Assembly: GCA_030632925.1 (NCBI GenBank)
Contig: DAOVTU010000125.1
Span: 1 to 7,455, forward strand
DNA length: 7,455 nt
Origin: Candidatus Krumholzibacteriia bacterium
GTDB taxonomy: Bacteria > Krumholzibacteriota > Krumholzibacteriia > LZORAL124-64-63
Direction: 5' to 3'
A program made the translations under genes and the position numbers. Below are positions 1 through 6,078 of this stretch, in pieces. A model generated the notes under the pieces. It saw nothing but the letters and a program-made list of their open reading frames with translations, did not search any database and had not been told where the DNA came from. Each line of letters begins with the position of its first letter. Within the stretch, counting starts at the first letter, position 1.

Positions 1-339
1 ATCACCATCATGCCGTACTTTTTCACCAAAATGGCACGGATGGTTAAAAGTCTTGAGATCATCTGGCCCGAAGATGGTGCCGTCGTCAGCCCGATTTTCA
101 TGCTGCTGAAAAATGACGCGCCCGCAGAGGCGAAACAAATCGCCGACTTCTTTGCCAGCAAGGAAGTGGGCGAGATCCTGTCACACCGCGGCCTGTTCCC
201 CAGTTGCCACCCCGATGTGGAAAACAAGGTGCCCGACGAGGCACCGCTGATGTGGCTGGGCTGGGATTTCATGCGCGAAAACGACCTCGGTGAACTCATC
301 CCCAAGGTCAACGAGATCTTCCTGAAGGCAGGCGAATAA
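1..339 (+). CDS. ABC-type solute-binding protein, C-terminal part (5' end outside window)
   Basis: The frame is open from base 1 to TAA at 337-339, so only the last 112 residues are visible. The first ATG (base 10) is internal and not a believable start. The fragment looks like the C-terminal lobe of a periplasmic-type solute-binding protein of the iron/thiamine/putrescine kind. It contains a WPEDGAVVSP stretch, then a helix with DAPAEAKQIADFF, an EVGEIL segment, GLFPSCHPDV and a final LGWDF motif. These proteins capture a ligand and hand it to an ABC importer, but the ligand cannot be read from this part, nor can a signal peptide or lipobox. It lies one base upstream of the GTPase gene and is surely co-transcribed with it. 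Family level is fairly sure from pattern recall; substrate is unknown. A single Cys (in PSCHPD) is present. Confidence 0.75.
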   Translation: MTIMPYFFTKMARMVKSLEIIWPEDGAVVSPIFMLLKNDAPAEAKQIADFFASKEVGEILSHRGLFPSCHPDVENKVPDEAPLMWLGWDFMRENDLGELIPKVNEIFLKAGE

Positions 340-340
340 T

Positions 341-1081
341 ATGCGTTTCGTAACGGTCAGTGGTCCGCCCAGTTCGGGCAAGACCGCAGTGATCATCAAG
401 ACCCTGGAACATTTGCAGAAGGCCGGGCAGCAGGTGGGCGTCGTCAAATTCGACTGCCTGTTCACCGACGACGATGAGCTGTACCGCAAAAACGGCATCA
501 AGGTCCGCAAAGGCCTGGCCGGCGCCTTGTGCCCCGACCACTATTTCGTCAGCAACGTCGAAGAATGCGTGCAGTGGGGCCAGATGGAAAACCTGAACGT
601 TCTGGTGAGCGAAAGCGCGGGGCTGTGCAACCGCTGCTCGCCTCACATTCGGGAAATCCTGGCCGTGTGCGTGATCGACAACCTGAGCGGCATCAATACG
701 CCCAAGAAAATTGGGCCCATGCTCAAGGCCGCCGACATCGTCATCATTACCAAGGGTGACATCGTCAGCCAGGCCGAGCGTGAAGTGTTTGCTGCGCGGG
801 TGCACATGGTCAACAGCAAGGCGCGCATCCTGCATGTCAACGGCATCACGGGGCAGGGCAGTTTTGAGCTGAGCACTCTTTGGACGGAAATCGAAGAAAC
901 CGAAACCGTGGAAGGCAAACGCCTGCGCTTCAGCATGCCGGCCGCCCTGTGTTCGTACTGCCTGGGCGAAACCCGCATCGGGTCGGATTTCCAGATGGGC
1001 AACGTGCGCAAGATGGACCTGGAGATGCCCACGGGTGTCAAGACTGATGGCGGACCAACGGATTTGGGGAGCAACACATGA
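341..1081 (+). CDS. HypB/UreG/G3E-like GTPase with two CxxC motifs
   Basis: This encodes 246 residues. A P-loop GPPSSGKT lies at residues 8-15, an ESAG at 91-94 fits the ExxG Walker-B signature of G3E GTPases, and TKGD at 137-140 fits the G4 guanine-specificity motif. These place it among SIMIBI-class GTPases related to HypB, UreG and CobW, which load nickel, cobalt or other metals into enzymes or cofactors. Eight cysteines are present. Two CxxC pairs stand out: C96/C99, directly after the ExxG motif and followed by PH, and C204/C207 near the C-terminus. C64 sits in a CPDH context. They could bind a metal or an Fe-S cluster (inference). The ATG at 341 has a purine-rich AAGGCAGG upstream, inside the preceding gene. 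Its TGA overlaps the ATPase start, so translation is probably coupled. The tail after about residue 225 looks disordered. The target metal or client protein is unknown. Confidence 0.8.
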   Translation: MRFVTVSGPPSSGKTAVIIKTLEHLQKAGQQVGVVKFDCLFTDDDELYRKNGIKVRKGLAGALCPDHYFVSNVEECVQWGQMENLNVLVSESAGLCNRCSPHIREILAVCVIDNLSGINTPKKIGPMLKAADIVIITKGDIVSQAEREVFAARVHMVNSKARILHVNGITGQGSFELSTLWTEIEETETVEGKRLRFSMPAALCSYCLGETRIGSDFQMGNVRKMDLEMPTGVKTDGGPTDLGSNT

Positions 1082-2043
1082 GCCGGCAGCTGGAAACCCT
1101 GAAAGTGGCCGACCTGCTGGCCCGCTGGCCATTCACCGAGCAGCATCTGGCTGACAATGGGCATGCCGAAATCGCCGACCGCCCGGAAATCTCGCTGACC
1201 GAATTGCTGGACAGCGAACAACTCGTCAACCTCGACGGGTTCATTGGCATGATGGAAGACTTCCTGGGCTCCAACGAGGAAAAGGTCTCCGAAATCACCA
1301 TCACCGGTGGCCGCGCCAAGGACGGCAGCGACGAACCGGTGCAGGAGCTGACCGTTAAAGTCGGCGACGTGGTGTGCATCGTGGGCCCAACCGGCAGTGG
1401 CAAAAGCCGCCTGCTGGCCGACATCGAATGGGTCGCCCGGGGCGATACGCCGACGGGCCGCCACGTGACGATCAACGGCCAGGTGCCCGACGACAAATGG
1501 CGCTTTTCCTCCGAGTACAAACTTGTGGCCCAGTTGTCGCAGAACATGAACTTCGTCATGGACCTGACGGTCGAGGAATTCCTGGCCCTGCATGCGGAGT
1601 CGCGCCAGGCCAGTGACCCGGAAGAAAAAATCCAGCGCATCTGGAACTGGGCCAATGGCTTGGCCGGTGAACCGTTCGCTCTCGATACTCCTGTGACCAG
1701 CCTCTCCGGCGGTCAATCCCGTGCCTTGATGATCGCAGATACGGCTGTCTTGAGCGCCAGTCCTGTCGTGCTGATTGATGAAATCGAAAACGCCGGGATT
1801 GACCGCCAACAGGCCCTCGATATTCTCATTCGCGAAGAGAAAATCGTGCTCATGGCCACCCATGATCCGATCCTGGCCCTGATGGGCGACAAGCGGGTGA
1901 TCATCAACAACGGAGCCATGCAGAAGGTCATCGAACCGAGCGCTGACGAGCGCGCCAACCTGACGGAGTTGCGGGCCCTGGATGCAAAGCTGATGAAGCT
2001 GCGGCACCGGTTGCGCATGGGGGAACGGTTGGATCAGATCTGA
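1078..2043 (+). CDS. ABC ATPase with DUF1858-like N-terminus and atypical Walker B region
   Basis: This encodes 321 residues. Residues 8-30 (LKVADLLARWPFTEQHL...) resemble the short helical DUF1858 motif, and residues 38-63 form another helical segment. The ABC core follows: Walker A GPTGSGKS at 103-110, Q-loop glutamine near 152-155, signature LSGGQSR at 209-215, Walker B VVLIDEIENAG at 230-240 and H-loop ATHD with H262. All catalytic residues are present (K109, D234, E235, H262). The usual DEP after Walker B is replaced by DEIENAGID. A charged helical tail (about 290-321) follows the core. There is no transmembrane segment, so it needs a separate membrane partner or works in the cytosol. 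The ATG at 1078 overlaps the GTPase TGA (ATGA), with GGGGAG just upstream as ribosome binding site. It is the last gene of the operon before a strong hairpin. ATPase class is certain; the role with the solute-binding protein and GTPase is inferred. Confidence 0.82.
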   Translation: MSRQLETLKVADLLARWPFTEQHLADNGHAEIADRPEISLTELLDSEQLVNLDGFIGMMEDFLGSNEEKVSEITITGGRAKDGSDEPVQELTVKVGDVVCIVGPTGSGKSRLLADIEWVARGDTPTGRHVTINGQVPDDKWRFSSEYKLVAQLSQNMNFVMDLTVEEFLALHAESRQASDPEEKIQRIWNWANGLAGEPFALDTPVTSLSGGQSRALMIADTAVLSASPVVLIDEIENAGIDRQQALDILIREEKIVLMATHDPILALMGDKRVIINNGAMQKVIEPSADERANLTELRALDAKLMKLRHRLRMGERLDQI

Positions 2044-2060
2044 TCGATTGCGAATAAATG

Positions 2061-2100
2061 AAAACGGGCAAGCTGGTGGAGTGCACAGCTTGCCCGTTTT
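2061..2100. terminator. Bidirectional rho-independent terminator
   Basis: A perfect 15-bp inverted repeat joins 2061-2075 (AAAACGGGCAAGCTG) to 2086-2100, with a 10-base loop. The arms carry an A4 run on the left and a T4 run on the right, so the transcript from either strand gives a GC-rich stem followed by U residues. It lies 17 bases after the ABC ATPase stop and 27 bases beyond the chemoreceptor stop on the other strand. It therefore probably ends both convergent transcripts. Confidence 0.9.
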
Positions 2101-2127
2101 CTATTGGTCAACTTCAGTGTTGGACTG

Positions 2128-4245
2128 TCAGTCGTCCCAGCCTTTAAGTCCACTCATGGACTCTTCAGGCCATGCGGTTTCCTGCGTCAAGGCCGCGACA
2201 ACTTCGGCCGCCGACTCCTCGTGCGCCGGAGCCTGGGTGGCACCAACCTTGAAGTGATTCAGCAATGACATGAGCACCCGGGTTTGGGACGACAGTTCGG
2301 CCGAGACCGAGGCCGTCTCTTCGGCACTGGCGGTCGACGCCTGGGTGGCCGTATCGATCTGCTCAAGGGCCAGGGTGATCTGGTCCACAGCTTCACTTTG
2401 CTGCTCGTTCATCGACGCGATCTCGGAAATGGTTCCGGTGATCTCACCGATGGAATTGACGACCATGGTCAGTGCCTGGCCTGTCTGTTCGGCAACCTCA
2501 CTACCGTGTGACACGCGCTCGCCCGAACCTTCGATCAGTTCGGCCGTTTCGCTGGCGGCCTTGGCGCTGCGCTGGGCCAGGGTGCGCACTTCTTCGGCCA
2601 CCACGGCAAAGCCCTTGCCATGCTTGCCAGCTCGCGCAGCCTCGACCGCTGCGTTGAGAGCCAATAGATTGGTCTGGAACGCAATGTCGTCGATGACCTT
2701 GATGATCTTGGCAATCTCACTGCTGGAGTCGGCGATGTCGCCCATGGCCTTAATCATGTCGGTCATGTGGTTGTTGCTCTTGGCGGCGGCATCTGAGGCC
2801 ACTTCTGCCGTTGAGGCCGAACCACGGGCCAAGCGTGCGCTCTCTTTGGCCTGGTCGCGAATTTCGGTCACCGAAGCGTGGGTTTCCTGCAGACTGGCGG
2901 CCTGCTCGGTGGCGCCTTCGGCCAGACTCTGGCTGGCGGCTGAGAGCTGGCTGGATCCCTGATCCACTTCGTTTGCCGCCAGGCTGGCCTTGGATACAAC
3001 TTCCCGCAGGCTCAGGTTCATGTCGCGCAGAGCCAGTCCGAGGGTGTCTTTCTCGGAGGTCGGATCGACCTTCTGGGTCAGGTCACCGTCGGCAATGGTC
3101 TGGGCCATGTTGGCTTTCAACTCGAGGTTGTCCGCCATTTCATCCAGGGCGTGGGTCATCTGGCCGAGTTCGTCATTGGTCTTCAGGTTCAGCCGTTGGC
3201 TCAAGTCGCCCTGCCCAAAGGCGTTGGTGAAGGCCACGGTCCGGTTGATGGGCCCGACGATGGCCCGGATGAGCCACAGCCCCAGGCCCATAGCAAGGCT
3301 GAGGGCCAACAGGGATCCGCCCCAGGTGAAGATGACCTGCCGCTTGGCTGTGGCGGCCAAGGCGGCTTGCTGGTTTTCGCGTTTCTCACTGAGGTAGGCG
3401 ACGGTCTCGACCATGATCGCCTGCACTTCCTTGATAGCCGGATTGGTGACTGTCTCCAGGGTATGCGAAGCTACGGCCTGTGCCTCCATGGCTATGTGTT
3501 CCATGGCGATCACGGCCTCGAAATGCTCTTCCAGTTCTTCGAGTTGGGGCCTGATCCGGTTCTGGAAAATCTCGTGGCGAAGGATTTGGTCATTCGTGTT
3601 TTCAATCAGCAGGGCCGTCTGATGAAGTTCGCTGTGATGAGAGTCGATTTCGCCCATCAGTTCCGCGAATTCCGGCCAGGTCTTTTGCAATTTGGCGACC
3701 TCGGCACTTTTCAGCCAAAGGCCAAATTCGCATTTGGTGGGATCGGTTTGCACGCCGGGCTCCTCACCGGCCAAAAGGTTTCCGGCCATGGTTGAAGCCC
3801 AATGTTGGTGGTCGACCAACCTGGCTAATAGGGTGTTTTCCAAGCCCGGATGAACCTGTTGCCAGGCCTCGCCGATGGTGACCGCCGAGTTGTGAAAGGC
3901 TGCGTGGGATGGTTTGATTTTATCAAAGTACGCGGCCAACTCGGGGTCCGAAGCGAGCACTTCGTCGTAAGCCTCACCATAGATGGACTTGCCCAGTTTG
4001 CACTTTTTGTAGTCGGTTTGGAGCTTCAACTCGGCCTGGTTCATCAGAAACAGGTTGTCGAGTTTGCCCAGCCACTTCAAGTGGTCGATCTCCCGCGACT
4101 TGACCATTTCGATATTGGCCGTAGTCGTGGCGATTCCCTGGCTGATGTGGTCGCTGCGCGAGACCTTGAGGGCCACTGGGCCCACCGCGAGGCAGAGCAC
4201 GGCGATGCCCATGAAGCCTACAATGAGTCTGATCTTGATCGTCAT
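2128..4245 (-). CDS. Methyl-accepting chemotaxis protein with tandem CZB-like extracytoplasmic sensor
   Basis: This encodes 705 residues from the ATG at 4245-4243, chosen because GAAGGG lies six bases upstream and MTIKIRL leads straight into the membrane segment. A TTG start at 4269 or ATG at 4251 would add 8 or 2 residues but are poorly placed for that site. Order: TM1 about 6-27; sensor 28-300; TM2 about 303-326; two consecutive HAMP-like units about 327-425; cytoplasmic signalling helices from about 425, with the conserved tip at 511-565 (IDDIAFQTNLLALNAAVEAA and following), which contacts CheA/CheW; and a 38-residue acidic tail. The sensor holds two matches to the zinc-binding CZB motif: H55, W58, C82, H114, H118 and H146, W149, C172, H204, H208. 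It converges on the operon to its left and shares its terminator. Chemoreceptor identity is certain; zinc or a zinc-linked oxidant as the signal is inferred. Confidence 0.95.
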   Translation of the reverse strand: MTIKIRLIVGFMGIAVLCLAVGPVALKVSRSDHISQGIATTTANIEMVKSREIDHLKWLGKLDNLFLMNQAELKLQTDYKKCKLGKSIYGEAYDEVLASDPELAAYFDKIKPSHAAFHNSAVTIGEAWQQVHPGLENTLLARLVDHQHWASTMAGNLLAGEEPGVQTDPTKCEFGLWLKSAEVAKLQKTWPEFAELMGEIDSHHSELHQTALLIENTNDQILRHEIFQNRIRPQLEELEEHFEAVIAMEHIAMEAQAVASHTLETVTNPAIKEVQAIMVETVAYLSEKRENQQAALAATAKRQVIFTWGGSLLALSLAMGLGLWLIRAIVGPINRTVAFTNAFGQGDLSQRLNLKTNDELGQMTHALDEMADNLELKANMAQTIADGDLTQKVDPTSEKDTLGLALRDMNLSLREVVSKASLAANEVDQGSSQLSAASQSLAEGATEQAASLQETHASVTEIRDQAKESARLARGSASTAEVASDAAAKSNNHMTDMIKAMGDIADSSSEIAKIIKVIDDIAFQTNLLALNAAVEAARAGKHGKGFAVVAEEVRTLAQRSAKAASETAELIEGSGERVSHGSEVAEQTGQALTMVVNSIGEITGTISEIASMNEQQSEAVDQITLALEQIDTATQASTASAEETASVSAELSSQTRVLMSLLNHFKVGATQAPAHEESAAEVVAALTQETAWPEESMSGLKGWDD

Positions 4246-4399
4246 CTTCATCCCTTCCCGAGAATACAAAAGGCGGCACAGAATTGATCCGTTTGGTGAT
4301 TCTTCGAAATGGCACGGCTTTTCTTTAGTGATAAATCAGGGAATAGTGCAGGTACTTGTTGATGATGTGAGCGGGGGCGGGAGGATGGTTTGGGGAAAC

Positions 4400-4433
4400 G
4401 TTAACCCAGTAAAATAGAAGGAATTAGGTTAAC
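4400..4433. repeat. Inverted repeat GTTAACC-N20-GGTTAAC, possible operator
   Basis: GTTAACC at 4400-4406 and GGTTAAC at 4427-4433 form a 7-bp inverted repeat separated by 20 bases. Each arm contains the self-complementary GTTAAC, and the two GTTAAC cores are 28 bp apart. They lie in an AT-rich patch about 155-190 bases upstream of the chemoreceptor start. A pair of regulator sites is the likeliest reading. A weak hairpin with the T-rich tract at 4434-4447 is an alternative. Confidence 0.3.
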
Positions 4434-4455
4434 TTGTTTTGTTTTTTGAGGTAAC

Positions 4456-4510
4456 GCCGCGATGCCATGAAACCCTACTCGCGAGCGGGGTGATGGGGCA
4501 ATGCCTCGGC
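4456..4510. other. Nested dyad or imperfect hairpin, possible operator or structured RNA
   Basis: Pairs nest around one centre between 4481 and 4482. CTCG/CGAG at 4478-4485 lies inside ACCC/GGGT (4472-4475 with 4488-4491), then TGCC/GGCA (4463-4466 with 4497-4500), then GCCG/CGGC (4456-4459 with 4507-4510). Internal loops separate the tiers. The inner 20 bases are an almost perfect palindrome (8 of 10 positions), more like a protein-binding site. The outer tiers suggest an RNA fold. No known RNA family is matched with confidence. Confidence 0.3.
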
Positions 4511-4635
4511 TCTCAATGGCAGGCTAGGCAAAAAAGGTGACACTCGAGCATTTGTGGCTGCGGTTGGCGCTTTGCCGGAGCCGCCAAGTCCGCCGGCAGT
4601 GGGGTTTGTACCAGTTATCCGGGTCCGGGCCTGGC

Positions 4636-4664
4636 TTGCTTCAAAATTGGCGATGGTCTATACT
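4636..4664 (+). promoter_or_regulatory. Sigma-70-type promoter for the secreted-protein pair
   Basis: TTGCTT (4636-4641) and TATACT (4659-4664) are separated by exactly 17 bases, close to the housekeeping consensus. Transcription would begin near 4671, leaving a leader of about 95 bases before the ATG at 4768. The position and direction fit the two tandem secreted-protein genes. Confidence 0.5.
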
Positions 4665-4755
4665 CATGGGACGGTCGGGCTCCGGATCCCCTGTTGCTGG
4701 AGTCACGAGCGAGTATTGTATGGACAGCCAGATAGCTGCCCGTGCGCATCCTACC

Positions 4756-4763
4756 AAGGGGGA
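4756..4763 (+). promoter_or_regulatory. Ribosome binding site fixing the start at 4768
   Basis: AAGGGGGA ends four bases before the ATG at 4768. It supports this start, which opens directly on a signal peptide, over upstream in-frame starts such as the GTG at 4537. Confidence 0.65.
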
Positions 4764-4767
4764 CGAT

Positions 4768-5391
4768 ATGAAATTCCAGCTCACATTGATGGTGGTTCTT
4801 GTTTTGGTGCCGGCCGCGGCGATGGCAGGCATCGGTCCGTGCGATTACAGCACCGCCGAGATGGCCTACGTGGGATCCGAAACTGTTGTGATGATGGTCC
4901 TGCCAGATGGTTCGGGCACGCCGTTTTCTGCGGCGCGCATAATGGGCAGCGAAATTGACGCCACCATCACCTTGCATCTGCTGGACTGTGCCGGAGTTCC
5001 CGTGCCCAACTACCCTGCCGAGGACATGTGGCTTGAAAGCACCGACGGCGGTTTGTCCATATGTGCTGGTGGGGCTTCTGCCGACGCAAGCACCGATGCC
5101 AACGGCGATGCCTTTTGGGTGCAACCGTTGCATGGTGGCGGCTCAAGCCAGGCGCTGACTTTGGTCATGGTCAATGGCATGGCTCTGACAACGAGCGCTG
5201 GACTGCCCATGTCCTTCAACAGCCCGGATCTCAATGGCGACAGGGTTGTCAATTTGACCGACGTGCCGATGTTCGCCGGCGATTTCTACGGCAGCGTCTA
5301 TATGTTCCGTTCGGATTTCTATTTTGACGGCTGGGTCAATCTGTCGGATGTCGTGCAAATGGCACAGGGATTGGGTGCCAGTTGTCCCTAG
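4768..5391 (+). CDS. Secreted Ig-like protein with dockerin-like C-terminus, paralog 1
   Basis: This encodes 207 residues. The N-terminus is a classical Sec signal peptide: Lys2, a hydrophobic core to about residue 16, and probable cleavage after AMA at 20. The middle (about 36-150) reads as a beta-rich, Ig/invasin-like domain, with TITLHLLD, DGGLSIC and DANGDAFWVQP segments. The end has two calcium-loop-like motifs in dockerin style: D154/N156/D158/N162/D165 (DLNGDRVVNLTD) and D183/D187/N191/D194 (DFYFDGWVNLSD). It finishes in GASCP. Four cysteines (25, 74, 99, 206) lie in the mature part and could form two disulfides. It is exported, probably to the periplasm or cell surface. The next gene is a paralog 36 bases downstream and likely in the same transcript. 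The precise function and any cohesin-like partner are unknown; the terminal pair may instead be a sorting or structural element. Confidence 0.85.
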   Translation: MKFQLTLMVVLVLVPAAAMAGIGPCDYSTAEMAYVGSETVVMMVLPDGSGTPFSAARIMGSEIDATITLHLLDCAGVPVPNYPAEDMWLESTDGGLSICAGGASADASTDANGDAFWVQPLHGGGSSQALTLVMVNGMALTTSAGLPMSFNSPDLNGDRVVNLTDVPMFAGDFYGSVYMFRSDFYFDGWVNLSDVVQMAQGLGASCP

Positions 5392-5427
5392 GCTTGTCGC
5401 TTTTTGAAGTTTTTTAGGGGGAACCCA

Positions 5428-6069
5428 ATGAAGATCAGAATGGCTCTTCTATTGTTCGTGGTCCTGCCTCTGGGCACCGTCGAGGTGACTCAAGCGCAGA
5501 CCGGAGGTGGGTATGGGTGGGAATTGAGCTATGCCGTGCGTGCCTATACCGGTCCCGAGACCGCTGTCGCGATGGTGCTTCCGGATGGATCGGGTTCACC
5601 GCTGACCGCGGCGGCGATTCTCGGTGGTGCGGTCGATGCCTCGATCACACTTTATCTGATTGACGGGACAGGGTTACCGGTTGCCGATTTTCCGCGTGAA
5701 GATTTGTGGCTGGAAAGCGCCGATGGCGGCCTGGCCATGTGTGGAACCGGTGCTATCGCCGATGCGAATACCAATGCGAATGGCGAGGCCTTCTGGGTTC
5801 AGCCACTGCGGGCCGGTGGGGCGAGCGAAGCTTTGACCGTCGTGTTGATCAACGGTGCAGCCCTTGTTTCGTCAGCTGGCTTGGCCATTTCCTACAACAG
5901 CCCTGATATCAATGGTGATGGGGCGGTGAATCTGACGGACGTGCCGCTGTTTGCCGGCGACTTCTATGGCGGTGCCTATGCGTTCCGCTCAGATTTCTAT
6001 TACGACGGCACGGTGAACTTGTCGGATGTCGTCCAGATGGCCCTGGGCTTTGGCAGCGCCTGCCCCTAG
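5428..6069 (+). CDS. Secreted Ig-like protein with dockerin-like C-terminus, paralog 2
   Basis: This encodes 213 residues. The ATG at 5428 follows AGGGGG by six bases and opens on a signal peptide (MKIRMALLLFVVLPLG) with likely cleavage after TQA at 23. An in-frame start at 5404 would put eight extra residues before the signal peptide. From residue 42 to the end it aligns without a gap to residues 36-207 of the upstream protein, with 115 of 172 positions identical by hand count. The final 55 residues are the best conserved. The calcium-loop-like motifs are D160/N162/D164/N168/D171 and D189/D193/N197/D200, and the protein ends in GSACP. It lacks the equivalents of C25 and C74 of paralog 1 and keeps only two cysteines in the mature protein (105 and 212), which may pair. 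It probably arose by tandem duplication. Function is unknown beyond being exported. Confidence 0.85.
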   Translation: MKIRMALLLFVVLPLGTVEVTQAQTGGGYGWELSYAVRAYTGPETAVAMVLPDGSGSPLTAAAILGGAVDASITLYLIDGTGLPVADFPREDLWLESADGGLAMCGTGAIADANTNANGEAFWVQPLRAGGASEALTVVLINGAALVSSAGLAISYNSPDINGDGAVNLTDVPLFAGDFYGGAYAFRSDFYYDGTVNLSDVVQMALGFGSACP

Positions 6070-6078
6070 CCAAACGGC

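Larger units (their letters stand above)
4246..4767. other. Divergent intergenic region, 522 bases
   Basis: No convincing protein gene lies here. The open frame of the downstream secreted protein extends back to a GTG at 4537, but the 77 extra residues precede a clear Sec signal peptide and look like non-coding translation. The segment 4396-4450 is clearly more AT-rich than its surroundings and contains two GTTAAC sites. A nested dyad occupies 4456-4510, and a sigma-70-type promoter lies at 4636-4664. I see no tRNA, rRNA or CRISPR. I could not find a persuasive promoter for the leftward chemoreceptor gene. Confidence 0.6.

Noticed and set aside
308..1132. 274-residue minus-strand open frame across the GTPase gene
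   Set aside because: It is antisense to a clearly recognised GTPase and has no motif or ribosome binding site that I can support.
643..2007. 454-residue open frame on the minus strand opposite the GTPase and ABC ATPase genes
   Set aside because: The plus-strand genes carry full P-loop, signature and Walker B motifs with translational coupling. The antisense frame is rich in His, Asp and Gly with no recognisable domain, typical of GC-rich shadow frames.
2128..2160. CheR-binding pentapeptide at the chemoreceptor C-terminus
   Set aside because: The protein ends in GLKGWDD, which has a Trp but not the NWETF-like xWxxF pattern.
3151..3795. 214-residue plus-strand open frame within the chemoreceptor gene
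   Set aside because: It is a shadow of the receptor gene, whose membrane, HAMP and signalling regions are unmistakable.
4310..4324. Sigma-54-like TGGCACG at 4310-4316
   Set aside because: The -12 element reads TTCT and lacks the essential GC doublet, so only half the promoter is present.
4447..4540. c-di-GMP-I (GEMM) riboswitch
   Set aside because: Only short stretches resemble it. The conserved ACGCAAAGCC and the closing stem are not found, so no riboswitch call is made.
4564..4598. Hairpins TTGGCG/CGCCAA and TGCCGG/CCGGCA as a terminator
   Set aside because: The two are mutually exclusive, have loops of 12-14 bases and no T-run follows, so neither resembles a terminator.
4537..4767. N-terminal extension of secreted paralog 1 from the GTG at 4537
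   Set aside because: It would bury a classical signal peptide 77 residues inside the protein. The ATG at 4768 has a good ribosome binding site, and the promoter at 4636-4664 lies within the extension.
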